Source of the DNA: an uncultured Elusimicrobiales bacterium
Lineage (GTDB): Bacteria; Elusimicrobiota; Elusimicrobia; Elusimicrobiales; Elusimicrobiaceae
Direction: 5' to 3'
Assembly: GCA_934662565.1 (NCBI GenBank)
Contig: CAKUKI010000001.1
Span: 124,001-188,000, forward strand
DNA length: 64,000 nucleotides
This document shows positions 7,900 to 15,590 of this stretch, in pieces. How positions within the stretch are numbered: position 1 is the stretch's first letter; every line of letters begins with the position of its first letter. Below the pieces are notes generated by a model. That model was given only the letters and a program-made list of their open reading frames with translations, did no database searches and was not told the origin of the DNA. The position numbers and the translations under genes were made by a program.

Positions 7900-8715
7900 A
7901 TGAACCATTTAGAACTTAAAATGTTGGACGCCTTAAAAGACTTGAAAGAAAACCACCATGTATTGGGGGTAAAGGCGGAATTTGAGGCCGAGGGAACCCG
8001 CATGGAAGAAGCCTTGCGCCTAAAAGAAGTAGTCACGCGCGCGGGGTTGGATTTAACCATAAAAATAGGCGGTTGCGAAGCCGTAAAAGATATGTTTGAT
8101 GCCCGCACCATCGGCGTAAAGGGTATTGTAGGCCCCATGATTGAAACCCCTTACGCCATGAGCAAATATGTAAAAGCCACCCACTTTGTATTCCCGCAAG
8201 AGGAACGCCGCGAAATGGAATTTTTTATTAATGTGGAAACCATTACCGGTATGCAAAATCTGGACGCCATGATGGCCTGTGCGGAATTTAATGAACTGGC
8301 CGGCATTGTTTTGGGGCGCGTGGATATGACGGGCTCCATGGGGCTTTCCCGCGAGGATATTAATTCGGAAACTATTTTTCAAATGGCCGAAAGCATGAGC
8401 CGCAAAATACACCGCGCCGGCAAAAAAATGGTTATCGGCGGCGGTGTTTCCGCGCACTCACTACCGTTTTTTGCGCGCCTGCCGCAAGGGGCTTTAACCA
8501 AGTTTGAAACGCGCAAAGTAATTTTTGATGCCCAAGCGGCTATCAAGGACCCCAATGCCGATAAAGGCATTTTGAAAGCCGTAGGTTTTGAACTGATGTG
8601 GTTGCAAAACAAGCGCGATTTTTACGGTATGATTTACCGCGAGGACGAACAGCGCTTAACCATGTTGGAAGACCGTTATAAAAAGCTGATTGAGGCCGCG
8701 GGCGGGCGGTTGTAA
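7900..8715 (+). CDS. HpcH/HpaI aldolase / citrate lyase family protein
   Basis: The 271-aa product resembles the HpcH/HpaI family of metal-dependent TIM-barrel aldolases and lyases acting on oxo-acids. Supporting segments are KIGGCEAVKDMF, VKGIVGPMIETPYAM, FFINVETITGM (metal-binding Glu region) and LAGIVLGRVDMTGSMG. GGGGG lies a few bases before ATG 7900, which is preferred over the in-frame ATG at 7879. It is the first gene of a three-gene cassette with a thiamine-diphosphate enzyme and a polyprenyl-phosphate glycosyltransferase, so a role in making an unusual sugar or acid for a surface glycan is likely. That role is inference; the substrate cannot be read from the sequence. Confidence 0.8.
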   Translation: MNHLELKMLDALKDLKENHHVLGVKAEFEAEGTRMEEALRLKEVVTRAGLDLTIKIGGCEAVKDMFDARTIGVKGIVGPMIETPYAMSKYVKATHFVFPQEERREMEFFINVETITGMQNLDAMMACAEFNELAGIVLGRVDMTGSMGLSREDINSETIFQMAESMSRKIHRAGKKMVIGGGVSAHSLPFFARLPQGALTKFETRKVIFDAQAAIKDPNADKGILKAVGFELMWLQNKRDFYGMIYREDEQRLTMLEDRYKKLIEAAGGRL

Positions 8716-8728
8716 GCATTTTTCAAAT

Positions 8729-10528
8729 ATGATTAAAACTTCGGACTATTTGGTAAAAAAGTTGGAGGCGCTGGGCGTGGATACCGTTTTTATGGTTTCC
8801 GGCGGCGGCGCTATGCACTTAAACGACAGCTTTGGTAAAAGTAAAAAAATCCGCCTGATTTGTAATCATAACGAACAAGCCTCCTCCATGTGTGCCGAGG
8901 GGTATGCGCGCGCCCACCAAAAATTGGCGGTTGTGTGCGTGACTACAGGGCCGGGGGGGCTTAACTGCTTAAACGGTGTTTTCGGTGCGTGGACGGACAG
9001 CGCACCGGTACTGTTTATCTCCGGTCAGGTCAAATACACCACCACACTTGCTTCTTGTTCCGGAGTGCCTTTGCGCCAACTGGGGGACCAAGAGGTAAAT
9101 ATTGTCCGCGTGGTGGAGCCGCTCACCAAATTTGCCCAAATGCTTACCGACCCGAACGACATTGACGCCGCCCTAGAAGAAGCCGTTTTTAAGGCTACTT
9201 CCGGCAGAGCCGGTCCGGTATGGTTGGATATCCCGCTAAACGTGCAGGCCGCACCGATTGATGAAACCCAGCTCAAAAAATTTATCCGTCCGGCACAAGC
9301 GCCGTTTGCTCCGGCCGCTAAAGTATGCCAAGCGGCGGCCCTTTTACAAAAAGCCAAACGCCCTGTGCTAATTGCGGGGAACGGCATACACTGTGCGCGG
9401 GCGCAAAAGGATTTGCGTGCGTTTTTAGATAAAACACAAATTCCGGTTTTGGGTACTTTTAACGGGTTTGATTTAATTGCCTCCCAAGACCCGCTTTTTG
9501 CGGGCCGCATTGGCACCGTCGGCCAGCGCGCGGGCAACTTTGTATTGCAAAATGCGGACGTGGTGCTATGCGTGGGTACGCGCAACAACATCCGCCAAGT
9601 GAGTTATAATTGGGAAAATTTTGCCAAAAACGCCCAAAAAATTGTGGTGGATATGGATGAAGCCGAGCTAAATAAGCCGACCATCCGCCCCGATTTAGCC
9701 GTCTGTGCGGATGCGGGGGAATTTTTGCGCCAAATAACCGCGCAAGCGCAACGGCTGGATATTGCGCCGTGGCGCGAATACTGCCGCCGCATGCGGGCCA
9801 AATATCCGCCGTTGCGGGAGTTTGCCATTCAAGCGCAAGATAAAATTCATCCGTATCTGTTTATGGAAAAATTAAGCCAAATCCTTCCGCCCGCCAGCCG
9901 CGTGGTGGCCTCTAACGGCACGGCTTGCGTGGCGTTTTTTCAGGCTTTTGAAAGTAAGGCGGGGCAGCGGTTGCTGCTTAACTCCGGTGATGCGTCCATG
10001 GGGTATGGCTTGCCGGCGGCTATCGGGGTATGTGCCGCCAATAACCGCCAAAGCGTAGTTTGCTTAGAGGGTGACGGCAGTATTATGATGAATTTGCAGG
10101 AATTGCAAACGGTAAAAACTTATCAGTTGCCGCTTAAAATTTTTATACTGAAAAACGGCGAATATGCGTCTATTATCCAAACCCAGCGCAACTTTTTTGA
10201 CGGCCGCCTGACCGGATGTAATAGGCAAAGCGGGGTAGAAGTGCCGGACTTTGTGCAGGTGGCCAAATCTTTTGGTTTGCCCGCGGTGCGCCTGACTGAA
10301 AATGCCGGTTTATCCGCCCGATTGGAAGAAATACTGGCTATGGACGGCCCTGTGGTGTGTGAGGTAAATTGCAGCGAAAATTACATTTTTGCGCCCAAAT
10401 TATCCGCGCGCAAACTGCCAGACGGCCGTATGGTTAGCCCGTCTTTAGAGGATATGTACCCGTTTTTGGACCGCCGCGAACTGGCGGAAAATATGCGTAT
10501 CAGCGGGGGAGAAAAAAACAATGAGTAA
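8729..10528 (+). CDS. Thiamine-diphosphate-dependent enzyme, acetolactate synthase-like
   Basis: The 599-aa product has the three-domain layout of the acetolactate synthase / pyruvate decarboxylase superfamily. The N-terminal pyrimidine-binding domain carries the activating Glu at position 49 (in NHNEQASS) and TTGPGGLNCLNGVFGAW. A central domain follows, then a C-terminal pyrophosphate domain with GDGSIMMNLQEL and a downstream Asn for metal binding. True acetolactate synthase is unlikely because there is no small subunit or other branched-chain amino-acid gene nearby. It follows the aldolase gene by 13 bp and overlaps the next gene by 8 bp. ATG 8729 has no clear ribosome site, consistent with coupling. 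It probably carboligates or decarboxylates a 2-oxo-acid for surface-glycan synthesis (inference). Confidence 0.82.
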   Translation: MIKTSDYLVKKLEALGVDTVFMVSGGGAMHLNDSFGKSKKIRLICNHNEQASSMCAEGYARAHQKLAVVCVTTGPGGLNCLNGVFGAWTDSAPVLFISGQVKYTTTLASCSGVPLRQLGDQEVNIVRVVEPLTKFAQMLTDPNDIDAALEEAVFKATSGRAGPVWLDIPLNVQAAPIDETQLKKFIRPAQAPFAPAAKVCQAAALLQKAKRPVLIAGNGIHCARAQKDLRAFLDKTQIPVLGTFNGFDLIASQDPLFAGRIGTVGQRAGNFVLQNADVVLCVGTRNNIRQVSYNWENFAKNAQKIVVDMDEAELNKPTIRPDLAVCADAGEFLRQITAQAQRLDIAPWREYCRRMRAKYPPLREFAIQAQDKIHPYLFMEKLSQILPPASRVVASNGTACVAFFQAFESKAGQRLLLNSGDASMGYGLPAAIGVCAANNRQSVVCLEGDGSIMMNLQELQTVKTYQLPLKIFILKNGEYASIIQTQRNFFDGRLTGCNRQSGVEVPDFVQVAKSFGLPAVRLTENAGLSARLEEILAMDGPVVCEVNCSENYIFAPKLSARKLPDGRMVSPSLEDMYPFLDRRELAENMRISGGEKNNE

Positions 10529-11474
10529 AAAGAAAATTTCTATCATTTCCAGTGCCTATAACGAGGAAGCCAACATTCCGTTGCTCTATGCACAAGTCAA
10601 AGAGCAAATGCAAAAATTATCCGCCAAATATGACTATGAACAACTGGTGCTGGATAATGCCTCCCAAGACGGCACTCTGCGCGTCTTGCGCGAAATTGCC
10701 GCCCAAGACCCCCATTTTAAGGTAATTGTCAACGCCCGCAACTTCGGGCATATCCGTTCGCCCTATTACGGCATTTTACAAGGCGGGGGGGACGCGGTTA
10801 TTTATATGGCGTCCGACTTGCAAGACCCGCCGGCGGTGCTCCCGCAGCTGATTCAAAAATGGGAAGAAGGCTATAAAGTGGTGCTGGGGCAAAAAACACA
10901 AAGTAAGGAATCCCCTTTGTTTTTTATGGTGCGGAAATTTTATTATTGGCTGTTAAATTTAGTGAACGACTCCGGCACCGATTTACCCGCAAATTGTACA
11001 GGTTTTGGCTTATACGATAAATGCGTGGTGGATGAACTGCGCAAATTAAACGAGCCGTACCCCTATTTGCGCGGACTGGTGTGCGAACTGGGCTATGCGC
11101 GCGCGTTGGTGCCGTTTGTGCAACCGGTGCGGGAGCGCGGGTTTACCAAAAATAATTTTTATACCCTTTACGATAACGCCATGATAGGTTTTACCAACCA
11201 TACTAAAGTGCCGCTGCGTTTGGCGGCGTTGGGCGGCTTTGTATTGGGGGGCATCAGCCTGTTTTTGGCGCTGATTTATTTGGTATTAAAACTGCTTTTT
11301 TGGGAGAAATTCCCCATGGGCACGGCCCCTATTTTGCTGTCGGTCCTGTTGTTTTCCTCGGTGCAGTTGTTCTTTATCGGGATTATCGGCGAATATATCG
11401 GCGCGATTTTAACCCAAGTATTGCATAGGCCGCTTGTGATAGAAAAAGAGCGCATTAATTTTAAGGATAAATAA
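10521..11474 (+). CDS. GtrB/DPM1-like family 2 glycosyltransferase with two membrane helices
   Basis: The 317-aa protein starts with a GT-A fold: SSAYNEEANIP, then LDNASQDGT, RNFGHIRSPYYG and the metal-binding ASDLQDPP. At the C-terminus are two strongly hydrophobic segments (about 235-258 and 270-293) and the GEYIGAILTQV region. This layout fits bactoprenol-phosphate glycosyltransferases (GtrB, ArnC, YkoT types), which load a sugar onto a polyprenyl carrier at the inner membrane. It overlaps the upstream thiamine-diphosphate gene, and a terminator follows. Together they suggest a glycan or lipid modification cassette. Confidence 0.87.
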   Translation: MSKKKISIISSAYNEEANIPLLYAQVKEQMQKLSAKYDYEQLVLDNASQDGTLRVLREIAAQDPHFKVIVNARNFGHIRSPYYGILQGGGDAVIYMASDLQDPPAVLPQLIQKWEEGYKVVLGQKTQSKESPLFFMVRKFYYWLLNLVNDSGTDLPANCTGFGLYDKCVVDELRKLNEPYPYLRGLVCELGYARALVPFVQPVRERGFTKNNFYTLYDNAMIGFTNHTKVPLRLAALGGFVLGGISLFLALIYLVLKLLFWEKFPMGTAPILLSVLLFSSVQLFFIGIIGEYIGAILTQVLHRPLVIEKERINFKDK

Positions 11475-11496
11475 TTTTCGGCGCAGACAAAAGAAG

Positions 11497-11526
11497 CCCC
11501 GAGTGTGAGCTCGGGGTCTTTTCTGT
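11497..11526 (+). terminator. Terminator of the aldolase-ThDP-glycosyltransferase cassette
   Basis: CCCCGAG (11497-11503) pairs with CTCGGGG (11510-11516) around a 6-nt loop and is followed by TCTTTTCT, 22 nt after the glycosyltransferase stop. Confidence 0.8.
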
Positions 11527-11560
11527 TAGGATAAAAGATTGGGGTTCTTCGCGCCTCCGC

Positions 11561-11974
11561 TCATTCAGCGCGGCGGGCTTCTTCGCGTTCTTTCCAGCGC
11601 GTTTTTAGCCGTTGGGCCGCCTCTTGCGCCGCTTTTAATTCTTGCTCCAGTTTGGCTATCTCTTCGGCAGGGCGGTTTTGTTGGCGGGCATTTTCCAACT
11701 TTTTGGCTCGGGCGTCCAGTGCGTGTTGCACCCGTTGGCGGCAGCCCACATAAAAAAGCACTCCTTGGCGGGTGATTTGTTTGGCCCCGCTGGGGGTTAG
11801 CACAAGCACTAAATCCGGGTAATCTTCCTGAATATCCTGCTTTAGATAAATGGCTTGTTGGCTGGGCGCCGGCCTGCACCAAACCCAGCCGGCATACGCG
11901 CATAAACCCACTAAAAAAGCCAGCGCCAAGTAGGCACAAAATTCATAGACCGGATGGATTGTTTTGTCTCTCAT
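11561..11974 (-). CDS. Small membrane-anchored coiled-coil protein, function unknown
   Basis: The 137-aa product has one transmembrane helix (about residues 11-32, EFCAYLALAFLVGLCAYAGWVW). A short domain follows, and then a highly charged helical C-terminus rich in Lys, Glu, Arg and Ala (about 85-137) that should form a coiled coil. I do not recognise the family. AAGGA lies before ATG 11974. It follows pyrH by 13 bp on the same strand, so it is probably co-transcribed with pyrH. It is also the boundary gene where the + strand cassette separates pyrH from frr. Confidence 0.6.
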   Translation of the reverse strand: MRDKTIHPVYEFCAYLALAFLVGLCAYAGWVWCRPAPSQQAIYLKQDIQEDYPDLVLVLTPSGAKQITRQGVLFYVGCRQRVQHALDARAKKLENARQQNRPAEEIAKLEQELKAAQEAAQRLKTRWKEREEARRAE

Positions 11975-11987
11975 GGCGCCGTCCTTT

Positions 11988-12716
11988 TTAGTAAATAATA
12001 GTGCCTATTTCTTCCCCGCACAAGGCGCGTTTAATGTTGCCTTTTTTGTGCAGGTTAAAAACCTGAATGGGCAGTTTGTTTTCCAAGCATAACGCCAAGG
12101 CGGCCGTATCCATAAATTGCAATTGTTTGGCAATAGCTTCTTTATAGGTAATTTTATGAATTAGCTTCGCGTTGGGGTTCTTTTTGGGGTCACTGTCGTA
12201 CACGCCGTCTACTTGCGTGGCTTTTAAGAGGACGTCCGCATTAATTTCAGAAGCGCGCAACGCGGCGGCGCTATCCGTAGTGAAAAACGGGTTTCCGGTT
12301 CCGCCCGCAAAAATAACAATGCGGCCTTTTTCCAAATGGCGTTCTGCTTTGCGGCGCACAAACGGCTCGGCCAGTTGGTAAATGTTAATGGACGTTAAAA
12401 CGCGGGTAGGCACGCCGGCTTCTTCCAGCGCCGATTGCAACGCCAGCGCATTAATAACGGTGGCTAACATACCCATATTGTCGGAATTGACACGGTCAAT
12501 CACGCCGCCGCCGTCGCGCAGGCCGCGCCAAATGTTGCCGCCGCCCAGTACAATGGTCAGCTCACAGTTGCCGCATTTGTAGGCGTCGGCAATTTCTTCG
12601 GCAATTTCTTTTAAGGCTTGGGGGTTAATGCCGCGGTGGCCTTCGTTGATTAAGGCTTCACCGGATAATTTTAACAAAACTCTTTTTTTCTTCGGTTCGT
12701 TTTCGGCAGTTATCAT
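11988..12716 (-). CDS. pyrH: Uridylate kinase (UMP kinase)
   Basis: PyrH phosphorylates UMP to UDP in pyrimidine nucleotide synthesis. The 242-aa protein has the amino-acid-kinase fold motifs: RVLLKLSGEAL near the start, IVLGGGNIWRG, the MGMLATVINALALQ segment characteristic of UMP kinases, GTGNPFFTTDSAAALRA and DGVYDSDPKKNP. Length is normal. AAGGAG precedes ATG 12716. A strong terminator separates it from tsf, so it must have its own promoter within the 130-bp gap; no good consensus was seen there. Confidence 0.96.
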   Translation of the reverse strand: MITAENEPKKKRVLLKLSGEALINEGHRGINPQALKEIAEEIADAYKCGNCELTIVLGGGNIWRGLRDGGGVIDRVNSDNMGMLATVINALALQSALEEAGVPTRVLTSINIYQLAEPFVRRKAERHLEKGRIVIFAGGTGNPFFTTDSAAALRASEINADVLLKATQVDGVYDSDPKKNPNAKLIHKITYKEAIAKQLQFMDTAALALCLENKLPIQVFNLHKKGNIKRALCGEEIGTIIY

Positions 12717-12816
12717 AAGTTAGCTCCTTAAAGTGTTTGTTTTATTTTAACAAATCGTGGCGCATGGCGCGCCGTTAATGTTTTTTCCTTTCCGCCCGAA
12801 CATGCCGGACGGACAG

Positions 12817-12842
12817 AAAAAAAGCCCCTCTCAAAGAGGGGC
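12817..12842 (-). terminator. rpsB-tsf operon terminator
   Basis: GCCCCTCT (12824-12831) pairs with AGAGGGGC (12835-12842) around a 3-nt loop, followed on the minus strand by seven T's. It lies 6 nt past the tsf stop, so rpsB-tsf and pyrH are separate transcripts. Confidence 0.88.
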
Positions 12843-12848
12843 CTTAAA

Positions 12849-13676
12849 TTAGAACCGCACAAAGCGCACAACCTTTAATTCACAACCCAAGGCTTTGGAT
12901 TCTTCGTTCAAATAATCCAAAACGCTTTTCTTGTTGTCTTTAATGGTCATTTGTTCCAAGAGGCAGTTTTCTTTGGCGAATTTTTTAACCTTGCCGGGCA
13001 ACATTTTTTCAATGGCGGCTTCCGGTTTGCCTTCGTTCAAAGCCTGCGTTTTGTAGATTTCCAATTCTTTATCAATTACTTCTTGCGGGATGTCTTTGGC
13101 ATCTACCCAGCAGCTTTGCATACCAACGGTGTGCATAGCCAAACCGCGGGCAATTTCTTGCACTTTGGCCATATCGTTGCAGGTACCGGCAACAGCCAGT
13201 TCCAACAAGGAGGATTTTTTATTGTCCGCGTGCACATAGGAAGCAATTACGCTGCCTTCGGACGGGGTCCAGTTATAAGCGCCTTTCAAGGTGGTGTTTT
13301 CACCAAATTTGGGGGCTTTTTCGCTAATCATGGCTTTGATGTGTTCGTCGTTGGCGTAGTCGGTCACTTCCGGATGGGCCAGCACATAATCGGCCAAATC
13401 GTCGGCCAATTTGATGAAATCTTCGGTTTTGGCTACGAAGTCGGTTTCGCAACCCAAGTAAACCATGGCAAAATTTTTGCCGTTGGTTTTAACGGACACT
13501 CTGCCTTCTTTGGTTTCGCGGTCAGAGCGTTTGGCCATATCGGCCAAGCCTTTTTTGCGCAGGAACACAATGGCTTGTTCCATATCATCATTAGAGGCCA
13601 AGAGGGCTTTTTTGCAGTCCATCAGGCCGGCGCCGGTTTTGGCTCTTAATACTTTAATATCTTCAGCTAAAGACAT
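12849..13676 (-). CDS. tsf: Elongation factor Ts
   Basis: EF-Ts exchanges GDP for GTP on EF-Tu. The 275-aa product has the family start region VKVLRAKTGAGLMDCKKAL (here DIKVLRAKTGAGLMDC), the NFAMVYLGCETDFVAKTEDF core that contacts EF-Tu, and the dimerisation segments. The C-terminus ends VVRFVRF, typical of full-length EF-Ts. AGGAG precedes ATG 13676. It follows rpsB by 82 bp, the standard order. Confidence 0.97.
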   Translation of the reverse strand: MSLAEDIKVLRAKTGAGLMDCKKALLASNDDMEQAIVFLRKKGLADMAKRSDRETKEGRVSVKTNGKNFAMVYLGCETDFVAKTEDFIKLADDLADYVLAHPEVTDYANDEHIKAMISEKAPKFGENTTLKGAYNWTPSEGSVIASYVHADNKKSSLLELAVAGTCNDMAKVQEIARGLAMHTVGMQSCWVDAKDIPQEVIDKELEIYKTQALNEGKPEAAIEKMLPGKVKKFAKENCLLEQMTIKDNKKSVLDYLNEESKALGCELKVVRFVRF

Positions 13677-13758
13677 GTCTTCTCCTGTGTGAATGGGTTA
13701 AATCTGTTTGCGCTCCCGCCCAGCGGTTAAACCGGGCGGAAACGCACATAAGAAACGG

Positions 13759-14763
13759 TTATTTAGCTTCTTCGGCCGGAGCTTCTTCCGCTTTTACTTC
13801 TTCGGTTTCGGCTTTGGCGGCCTTTTTGGTTTTAGCCGTGGTTTTTTTGGCGGCCGGTTTCTTGGCGGCAGCTTTTTTTACCTTTTTTTCAGCGGGTTCT
13901 TCCGCTTTTACTTCTTCGGCTTTTTCTTCTTGCGCTTTGGGGGCTTCGGCAGCTTTGGCTTCGGCTTCCTGCGCAGCTTTTTCACCCGCCAACATGGCAG
14001 ATTCAAACGCTTGGGCCATTACCGGATTTTCCACCGGTTTGCCTTCTTCGGCGGCTTCGGCCGGTTTGTTTACGGCTTCCATTTCTGCGCGGGCTTCCAA
14101 AATAGAATCCGCAATAGCGCCGCAGAACAATTTGATAGAGCGGGCCGCGTCGTCATTACCGGGGACGGGCACGTCAATCATATCCGGATCGGCATTGGTG
14201 TCGCACACGGCAACCACCGGAATACCCAGCGCATGGGATTCGCGCACCGCACCGGCGGTGTCCACAGGGTCAATTACAAAAACCACGTCCGGCAGAACTT
14301 TCATATCGCGAATGCCGCCTAACAATTTTTGTAAGCGTTGCATTTCTTTAGTCAGTCTGCTGGCTTCTTTTTTGGAAATGGCCTTGAATACACCGGAGGC
14401 TTCCCATTTTTCCAATTCGTTCAATCTTTCAACGGATTTTTTAACGGTTTGGAAGTTGGTTAAAGTACCGCCCAACCATTTTTCGTGGATGCAATAAGCA
14501 CCGCAGCGGGCAGCTTCGGCTTGGATGGCTTCTTGTGCTTGTTTTTTAGTGCCTACGAACAAAAATTTAGCGCCTTTTTTGGTTTCTTCTTTAATAAAAG
14601 CGCAGGCTTTTTTAAGTTCTTTAGCGGTTTTTTGCAGGTCCAAAATGTGTACGCCGTTTCTTTCACCAAAGATAAAGCGGCCCATTTTGGGGTTCCAGCG
14701 GGAGGTTTGGTGGCCAAAGTGCACACCGGCTTCCAGCATGGATTTCATAGATACGTTGCTCAT
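13759..14763 (-). CDS. rpsB: 30S ribosomal protein S2 with long Lys/Ala/Glu-rich tail
   Basis: S2 binds the 30S head-body junction. Residues 1-225 are a standard S2, with SMLEAGVHFGHQTSRWNPKM, FIFGERNGVHILDLQKT, LFVGTKKQAQ and IPVVAVCDTNADPDMIDVPVPGND. The last ~105 residues are an added low-complexity tail of Lys, Ala and Glu, much like the N-terminus of IF-2 in this window. ATG 14763 is chosen because AGGAGA lies 5-6 nt upstream; an earlier in-frame ATG at 14781 would include that ribosome site. It heads the rpsB-tsf operon. Confidence 0.96.
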   Translation of the reverse strand: MSNVSMKSMLEAGVHFGHQTSRWNPKMGRFIFGERNGVHILDLQKTAKELKKACAFIKEETKKGAKFLFVGTKKQAQEAIQAEAARCGAYCIHEKWLGGTLTNFQTVKKSVERLNELEKWEASGVFKAISKKEASRLTKEMQRLQKLLGGIRDMKVLPDVVFVIDPVDTAGAVRESHALGIPVVAVCDTNADPDMIDVPVPGNDDAARSIKLFCGAIADSILEARAEMEAVNKPAEAAEEGKPVENPVMAQAFESAMLAGEKAAQEAEAKAAEAPKAQEEKAEEVKAEEPAEKKVKKAAAKKPAAKKTTAKTKKAAKAETEEVKAEEAPAEEAK

Positions 14764-14886
14764 TTTTTCTCCTGTAAGCATCCGCCCAAATTAGGGAAGG
14801 GGTTTCCCCGGCGGCGGAGGCTTTTGGTGTCGTCGGGACAGGCTTTGATTTACTAATTTTTTCGCTCTCCCGCTCAAGTACACCTT
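14764..14886 (-). promoter_or_regulatory. rpsB 5' leader, possible S2 autoregulatory site
   Basis: The leader between the extended -10 promoter and rpsB is about 120 nt and GC-rich, with a CCGGGGAAACCCC-type hairpin around 14796-14812. Known rpsB leaders in many bacteria bind S2 or carry a conserved RNA fold; whether this one does is inference. Confidence 0.35.
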
Positions 14887-14892
14887 ATGGCT

Positions 14893-14901
14893 ATTATAGC
14901 A
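14893..14901 (-). promoter_or_regulatory. Extended -10 promoter of rpsB-tsf
   Basis: The minus strand reads TGCTATAAT (14901-14893), preceded by a second TATAAT (14908-14903). No good -35 is present. The predicted start is near 14886. Confidence 0.65.
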
Positions 14902-14913
14902 TATTATAAGCAT

Positions 14914-14945
14914 AAAAAACCGCCCTTTCCCTTGGGAAAGAGCGG
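14914..14945 (-). terminator. Terminator of the LA_2272-type gene
   Basis: A 12-bp stem with one mismatch (14920-14931 with 14934-14945) is followed on the minus strand by six T's, 19 nt past the stop at 14965. Confidence 0.85.
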
Positions 14946-14964
14946 CCTAAAGCAATATTTTTTA

Positions 14965-15483
14965 TTAAAAATAGCCGTTGACCAATACCATAGCCGCAAA
15001 CCAGCCGTTTTCGGCCACGTTTAATAGACCAATTTGCAATCCGCGGATATTGTGGGCATAGTTTACAAAACCAAATTGTAAACCGTGCATGGATTCTGCC
15101 ATATTAAAAAATCCGATTTGTGCTCCCGTAATGCGCTCCGTCTTATTAAACAACCCCAGTTGCGCCCCCGTAAAATGGGAACTTTGGTTGAACGCCCCCA
15201 GTTGGGCGCCGGTGCCTTGTTCGGTCAAGTTGACCAAAAACGCAAAACTGAGCCCGCGCAATTCATAACGGGTTTGGGCCATCAATAAATCCAGTTGGGC
15301 GCCGGTCACTTCGTCCGTATGGGAGCCGATACCCAAATCCACACCGCTGATAATTTGCGTGTTGGCGGGTGCGGCCCAAGCAATATTATCCCACAAAGAA
15401 AGTTTCAAATGCCCCGTTTGCATTTGCGCAAAAGAAGGGAGTGCCGCAAACAGGCAAAAAAACAAGAATGCTACTTTTTTCAT
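14965..15483 (-). CDS. LA_2272-type surface repeat protein
   Basis: The 172-aa product has a signal peptide (MKKVAFLFFCLFAALPSFA, cut before Gln). The rest is made of repeated hydrophobic hairpin units of about 14-15 residues built on G-[AL]-Q-[LIF]-G-x-[FL]-N: GAQLGAFN, GAQLGLFN, GAQIGFFN, GLQFGFVN, GLQIGLLN. This repeat is typical of the LA_2272 family of surface or outer-membrane repeat proteins of unknown function. The start at 15483 follows GGAGGA; the in-frame ATG 18 bp upstream is not needed. It stands alone between rpsB and nadE and has its own terminator. Confidence 0.8.
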   Translation of the reverse strand: MKKVAFLFFCLFAALPSFAQMQTGHLKLSLWDNIAWAAPANTQIISGVDLGIGSHTDEVTGAQLDLLMAQTRYELRGLSFAFLVNLTEQGTGAQLGAFNQSSHFTGAQLGLFNKTERITGAQIGFFNMAESMHGLQFGFVNYAHNIRGLQIGLLNVAENGWFAAMVLVNGYF

Positions 15484-15590
15484 ATTGTTCCTCCAAACCA
15501 AAAATGTACCCTTTATTTTACTAATTTAACCTAAAAAGGAGCAAAAAATATGCTTGTAAATTAGTAAAATATATATTAAGAGGTGCCATT

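Noticed and set aside
8729..10528. Biosynthetic acetolactate synthase (ilvB)
   Set aside because: No regulatory subunit or branched-chain amino-acid gene nearby; partners are an HpcH-type aldolase and a polyprenyl glycosyltransferase.
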